From assembly GCF_013085545.1 (NCBI RefSeq), contig NZ_CP039543.1:4681322-4745321 (forward strand): a stretch of 64,000 bases of DNA, written 5' to 3'. Origin of the DNA: Oceanidesulfovibrio marinus (lineage in GTDB: Bacteria; Desulfobacterota; Desulfovibrionia; Desulfovibrionales; Desulfovibrionaceae). Positions 60,464 to 64,000 of this stretch are shown piece after piece (the stretch's first letter is position 1; every line of letters begins with the position of its first letter). The position numbers and the translations under genes are program-made. The notes under the pieces are model-generated. The model worked only from the letters and a program-made list of their open reading frames with translations, was not told the origin of the DNA and ran no database searches.

Positions 60464-62614
60464 ATGTGCAGCAAGATGTTCTTCATACTGATGATGGCTG
60501 CTGTTGGATTTGTATTGCTGGCATTCACGGGCAGAAGCGAGGCAGCGGAGACAGAGTTGCGGGAGCCGCAGCTTGCCGGAAGCATCGAAGCGGTCGTCAA
60601 TAATCGCGTCATACAGTTTCCATCCCTGCATACGGACATCCGCATCAATATCCAGGGCGACATGGCCAATGTGGAGGTGGTGCAGAAGTTCGCCAACCCC
60701 ACGACCATCCCCATGAACGCCACGTACCTCTTCCCGCTGAACAAGGACGCGGCCGTGCACGCCATGACCATGGAGGTGGGCAACGAGATCGTGCGCGCGA
60801 CGATACACGAGAAGCGCGAGGCCAAGGAACAGTTCGAGAAGGCCAAGGCAGAGGGCAAGTCCGCCGCGTTGCTCGTGCAGCACCGGCCGAACATGTTCAC
60901 CCAGAACCTGGCCAACCTCATGCCCGGGCTGCCCATCACCGTGCGCATGGAGTACGTGCAGCCTGTACTCAAGGTGGACGGTGAGTACGAGCTGGTCGCC
61001 CCGCTGGTGGTGGGGCCGCGCTATCAGCCGGCGGAGCACATGGGGCCGCCGCCGTCCATGGTGGACGTGACCGGGGTCGCGCAGGAGGAGGTTGGCGCAG
61101 GGGGTTCGGCGGAATCCTCGGCCGGGCAGTGGCAGCTGGATACGCTGCCCGCGTACCCCGAGGTCGCCGGCATCGACCCCATCCCGGACACCATCGACTT
61201 CGACCGCGTGAGCATCCGCGTGACCCTGGACGGCGGCATGCCCATCTCCACTTTCTACAGCCCCACGCACACGCTGTACGTCGACACCCCGAGTGACGAG
61301 CGATGCACGGCGCAGCTCGCCACTGGCTCGACCATCGACAACCGGGACTTCATCCTGCGCTACGGTCTGGATGGGCAGCACGTGCAGGCCGGCCTGCTCA
61401 CATACAAGCAGGGTGAAGACGGAATGTTCAGCCTGCTGCTGGAAGCGCCCAAGACGCCAGCCATAGAGGAGATCGCGTCGCGGGAGCTGGTCTTTGTGCT
61501 GGATACCTCGGGCTCCATGAACGGGCTGCCCATGCAGGCGAGCAAGGCGTTCATGCGGAGCGCACTGCAGACCTTACGGCCCAATGACTACTTCCGTATC
61601 GTGCGCTTCAGCAACTCCGCGTCCCAGTTCGCGAACCAGCCCTTGCGCGCGGACTCCGGGAATCTCAACCGCGCCAGGAACTTCGTGGATACGCTCGCGG
61701 CCAGCGGCGGCACCGAGGTCAGAACGGGCATCAACTGCGCCCTGGATACGCCCCAGGCCCCGAACACCCTGCGCATCGTCGTATTCCTCACGGACGGTTA
61801 CATCGGCAACGAGGCCGAGGTGCTGCGGCTGCTCCAGCGGCGGCTGGGCCGGGCCAGGCTCTACGCCTTCGGCGTGGGCACGTCGGTGAACCGCTACCTG
61901 CTCTCGGAGATGACCCATATCGGCCGCGGCTTCGTGCGCGTGCTCGACCCCACGGAGAACTTTGCCAAGGTCGCCGCCGACCTGGCCGCCAAGCTGGATT
62001 CGCCGGTGCTCACGGACATCCATGTGGATTGGGGCGGACTTCAGGTGGCCGACGTGACCCCGCCCGTAGTGCCGGACCTCTTTGCCGGGCAATCCGTGCG
62101 CATCCAGGGCCGCTACGCCAATCCGGGACCACGCGACATCACCGTGTCCGGTCTGGTGAACGGCCGCAAGGCCACCCTGACCGTGAACGGCGAGTTCCCC
62201 AAGGAAGACACCGGCCCGGAACGCGCGGCCATCCCGCTCATCTGGGCGCGGTCCCTTATCCGCGACAACATGCGGCTCTATAACACGCCGGCCGGCCTCG
62301 CGTCGGACAATGTGTACCAGGGCACCTACAAAGACCGGGTCATCGAGCTCGGGCTCAAGTACTCGCTCATGACGCGCTGGACCTCCTTCGTGGCCGTCAC
62401 GGAAAAACGCTACAACACGCAGGGCACAGCCGTGGACAAGAACGTGCCCCTGCCCATGGTCAAAGGCGTGAAAAGCACGGCCTATCCCAACGCACCGGGC
62501 GGCGGCATCGCGCCGGAACCAGCGACCACGCTGGGCATGCTGCTCCTGGGCGCCCTTGGCGGCCTGGGCGTGCTGCGCAGGAAATTTTGGGGCAGAAGGC
62601 GTAGGAATGGTTGA
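60464..62614 (+). CDS. VIT/vWA-domain surface protein with PEP-CTERM sorting signal
   Basis: A 716-residue exported protein. A signal peptide lies at 1-27 and a VIT domain at ~40-170 (PLNKDAAVHAMTMEVGNEIV). A vWA domain at ~345-520 has the metal-ion site FVLDTSGSMNG (D-x-S-x-S). The tail at 683-716 is a classic PEP-CTERM: PEP at 684-686, a 17-residue hydrophobic helix (TLGMLLLGALGGLGVL) and a basic end RRKFWGRRRR. Ribosome-binding site AGGAGGGA 5 bases upstream. It should be anchored or released by the upstream exosortase. The vWA domain suggests adhesion or protein binding at the cell surface. Confidence 0.9.
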   Translation: MCSKMFFILMMAAVGFVLLAFTGRSEAAETELREPQLAGSIEAVVNNRVIQFPSLHTDIRINIQGDMANVEVVQKFANPTTIPMNATYLFPLNKDAAVHAMTMEVGNEIVRATIHEKREAKEQFEKAKAEGKSAALLVQHRPNMFTQNLANLMPGLPITVRMEYVQPVLKVDGEYELVAPLVVGPRYQPAEHMGPPPSMVDVTGVAQEEVGAGGSAESSAGQWQLDTLPAYPEVAGIDPIPDTIDFDRVSIRVTLDGGMPISTFYSPTHTLYVDTPSDERCTAQLATGSTIDNRDFILRYGLDGQHVQAGLLTYKQGEDGMFSLLLEAPKTPAIEEIASRELVFVLDTSGSMNGLPMQASKAFMRSALQTLRPNDYFRIVRFSNSASQFANQPLRADSGNLNRARNFVDTLAASGGTEVRTGINCALDTPQAPNTLRIVVFLTDGYIGNEAEVLRLLQRRLGRARLYAFGVGTSVNRYLLSEMTHIGRGFVRVLDPTENFAKVAADLAAKLDSPVLTDIHVDWGGLQVADVTPPVVPDLFAGQSVRIQGRYANPGPRDITVSGLVNGRKATLTVNGEFPKEDTGPERAAIPLIWARSLIRDNMRLYNTPAGLASDNVYQGTYKDRVIELGLKYSLMTRWTSFVAVTEKRYNTQGTAVDKNVPLPMVKGVKSTAYPNAPGGGIAPEPATTLGMLLLGALGGLGVLRRKFWGRRRRNG

Positions 62615-62689
62615 ACAATAGAGCTACTGCCCGGCTGGTGAATCTTCTGGATCACAGTCGGGCAGCTGCAACGATCCTGGAGAAACCCT

Positions 62690-63022
62690 GTGAAGGCACA
62701 ATACTGGCGATGGTTCGTTTCCATATGTACGACAAGTATTATCTACGCAGTCATATCATCTTTTTTCGCAGGGCTTATGGTGGGGGCAACGCAGGTCGTA
62801 ATGCGTGAAGGTTATGTAGAGTGTGGATGGAAGTGTCTCGTTTCATTGATGCTCATACCTTTTATAAAGGTCCTGGATGGTTCTTTGCAGTTGCCAGCAC
62901 GGTTGTTGGAACCGATCTTATGTGCAGCTTTGATAGGGTCAATGGCCATTAAGCACGTATTTTTCCGGTCATTCTTCCAGTTGCTCATCGTGCTTTTCAT
63001 GTTCGGCATACTGTTGGGGTAG
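62690..63022 (+). CDS. Small membrane protein downstream of the exosortase substrate
   Basis: A 110-residue hydrophobic protein beginning at a GTG (62690; GGAGA 7 bases upstream). Three TM helices are seen at about 11-30, 48-62 and 80-105. It is not recognised. It follows the PEP-CTERM gene by 75 bases on the same strand and may belong to the same transcript. Its base composition is less GC-rich than that of the neighbours, which may indicate separate origin. Confidence 0.6.
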   Translation: MKAQYWRWFVSICTTSIIYAVISSFFAGLMVGATQVVMREGYVECGWKCLVSLMLIPFIKVLDGSLQLPARLLEPILCAALIGSMAIKHVFFRSFFQLLIVLFMFGILLG

Positions 63023-63056
63023 TGTTCGTGCTGTCCCCCGCACACAGCGCAGAGCT

Positions 63057-63167
63057 CCGAGGGCTCTGCCCTCGGGCACCCGCCAGGGAGCTTAGCTCCC
63101 TGGACCCAAATATTGGGGTCCGGGGACCATTGGTCCCCGGCAGGGGGCCTGGGGGACAGCGTCCCCC
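63057..63167. repeat. Tandem array of five palindromes
   Basis: Within 110 bases: CCGAGGGC/GCCCTCGG (63057-63075), CCAGGGAGCT/AGCTCCCTGG (63083-63103), CCCAA/TTGGG (63105-63117), CCGGGGACCA/TGGTCCCCGG (63120-63140) and GGGGGAC/GTCCCCC (63151-63167). All have short centres. The region lies between the small membrane protein and the response regulator. The first palindrome has the same arms as that at 37734. Confidence 0.75.
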
Positions 63168-63235
63168 GGAAGTCAGAAGCGTCCTTTACAGCCCGGAATG
63201 TTGCAATAACAGCGCACCTCTTCTATGGAAATCGC

Positions 63236-63931
63236 ATGCATACGATACTCGTGGTCGACGACGACGCCCATATCCGCGATGTGATCCGTTTTGCTCTGGA
63301 GCAGACCGGCATGCGCGTGGCCGAGGCCGGGGACGGAGCCGAGGCGTTGGAGCAGTTCAGGAGCGCCGGGCCGGATCTGGTGATTCTGGACATCCTGATG
63401 CCGGAGATGGACGGGTTGGAGGTCTGCCGGCAGCTGCGGAAGCATGCGGACACGCCCATCGTGTTTCTTACATCGCGCGACGACGAGATCGACCGGGTTA
63501 TCGGGCTGGAGATCGGCGGGGACGACTATGTGGTCAAGCCGTTCAGCCCGCGGGAGCTGGTGGCCAGAGTCAACGCCATCCTCCGCCGGCTGAAGAAGGG
63601 CGGTTCTCCGGTGGAGAGTGTGTCCGGGAAACCGCTGGGCCGCGGCCTGGTTGCGCTGGATGTCCAGAGCCACGTGGCCACGTGGGACGGCGAGGACGTA
63701 CCGCTGACGGCCATGGAGTTCTCGCTGCTGCAGGCCATGCTGCGCCATCCCACCAAGGCGTTCACCCGCGACGAGCTCATGGACCGGGTGTACGACCAGG
63801 GCGTGGCCGTGAGCGACCGCACCATAGACAGCCACGTGCGCGGCGTACGCGCCAAGTTCGCGGCTCTGGGCGGCGGTCACGTCATCGAGACCGTGCACGG
63901 CGTGGGCTACAAGCTGGGAACGTGCCGGTGA
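63236..63931 (+). CDS. OmpR/PhoB-family response regulator
   Basis: A 231-residue transcriptional regulator. The receiver domain has the acidic pair DDD, phospho-Asp in LVILDILMPEMDGLEV (near residue 53), and Lys in YVVKPFSPRE. The C-terminal winged helix (residues ~135-228) has LTAMEFSLLQAMLRHPTKAF and SDRTIDSHVRGVRAKF. The Met at 63236 gives the true start; the longer frame reads through the palindrome array. It pairs with a sensor kinase whose start overlaps its stop. Confidence 0.9.
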   Translation: MHTILVVDDDAHIRDVIRFALEQTGMRVAEAGDGAEALEQFRSAGPDLVILDILMPEMDGLEVCRQLRKHADTPIVFLTSRDDEIDRVIGLEIGGDDYVVKPFSPRELVARVNAILRRLKKGGSPVESVSGKPLGRGLVALDVQSHVATWDGEDVPLTAMEFSLLQAMLRHPTKAFTRDELMDRVYDQGVAVSDRTIDSHVRGVRAKFAALGGGHVIETVHGVGYKLGTCR

Positions 63932-64000
63932 GGGAGCACGGGAAAAGGCGGCCCCGGCTGCGCACCATCCTGCTGGTGGTGAACCTGCTCGTGCTCATCC
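63928..64000 (+). CDS. Sensor histidine kinase, N-terminal fragment
   Basis: The frame begins at the GTG at 63928, overlapping the regulator stop (GTGA), and runs off the window. The visible 24 residues are a basic stretch (VREHGKRRPRLR) followed by the start of a TM helix (TILLVVNLLVLI), as expected for the membrane kinase of this two-component pair. Confidence 0.7.
   Translation, partial: MREHGKRRPRLRTILLVVNLLVLI

Overview
The window is GC-rich DNA from a sulfate-reducing bacterium, most likely of the order Desulfovibrionales. The main evidence is a complete dsrMKJOP operon preceded by an RsbRD_N gene and an orange-protein (ORP) metal-cluster locus with Mrp/MinD ATPases and a sigma-54 activator. 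HypA/HypB, sigma-54 enhancer-binding proteins and several PilZ, HD-GYP and HDOD signalling proteins fit the same picture. No rRNA, tRNA, CRISPR array, prophage or intact IS element was seen.

Layout. 1-1.75 kb: end of a phosphonate ABC transporter (phnD 3' end, phnE) closed by a terminator. 1.9-8.4 kb (minus): an AlkD-like HEAT protein, then dsrP-O-J-K-M and the RsbRD_N protein, read towards lower coordinates. 8.7-14.6 kb (plus): envelope proteins (LolA-like, BamE-like lipoprotein), agmatine deiminase, a 55-residue acidic protein missed by length cut-offs, a receiver-PAS histidine kinase lacking its phospho-acceptor Asp, and a lipoprotein S49 peptidase. 14.7-16.4 kb (minus): a protein with five tandem zinc ribbons and a PilZ domain.

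16.7-23.8 kb (minus): the ORP locus. It runs hypA, hypB, a PAS sigma-54 activator, a -24/-12 promoter with three evenly spaced 15-bp palindromes, two NifX-like proteins, a Gly/Met-rich DUF5320 protein, two ferredoxin-containing MinD ATPases and a Mrp-ORP fusion with a terminator. 24.0-32.5 kb (plus): a CBS-ACT protein and a Liv-type ABC transporter (livG, acyl-CoA ligase, two paralogous two-TM proteins, livH, livM, livK, livF), interrupted by a mobile-looking repeat before livF.

32.6-39.1 kb: a TPR protein, an unknown protein, PHP phosphoesterase, a membrane protein, an AMIN protein, an FAD oxidoreductase, a PII protein without the usual uridylylation Tyr, and a PilZ protein. 39.9-43.9 kb: a zinc-ribbon protein, a polar amino-acid ABC transporter and a GntR/UTRA regulator. 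43.9-51.8 kb: an exported protein of unknown function, an enolase-superfamily enzyme, and a PrpR_N sigma-54 activator next to a -24/-12-controlled operon of a KdgT-like permease and a split UxaA-type lyase. 51.9-57.7 kb: a signalling island (MinD with pseudo-receiver, HDOD-GAF-kinase-receiver, receiver-HD-GYP). 57.9-64 kb: a methyltransferase, an exosortase with its PEP-CTERM VIT/vWA substrate, a small membrane protein, a palindrome array, and a two-component pair running off the end.

The strongest candidates for less-described biology are the ORP locus promoter architecture, the one-exosortase/one-substrate pair, the five-ribbon PilZ protein, the 51.9-57.7 kb signalling island, and the acyl-CoA ligase plus twin small membrane proteins inside the Liv-type operon.
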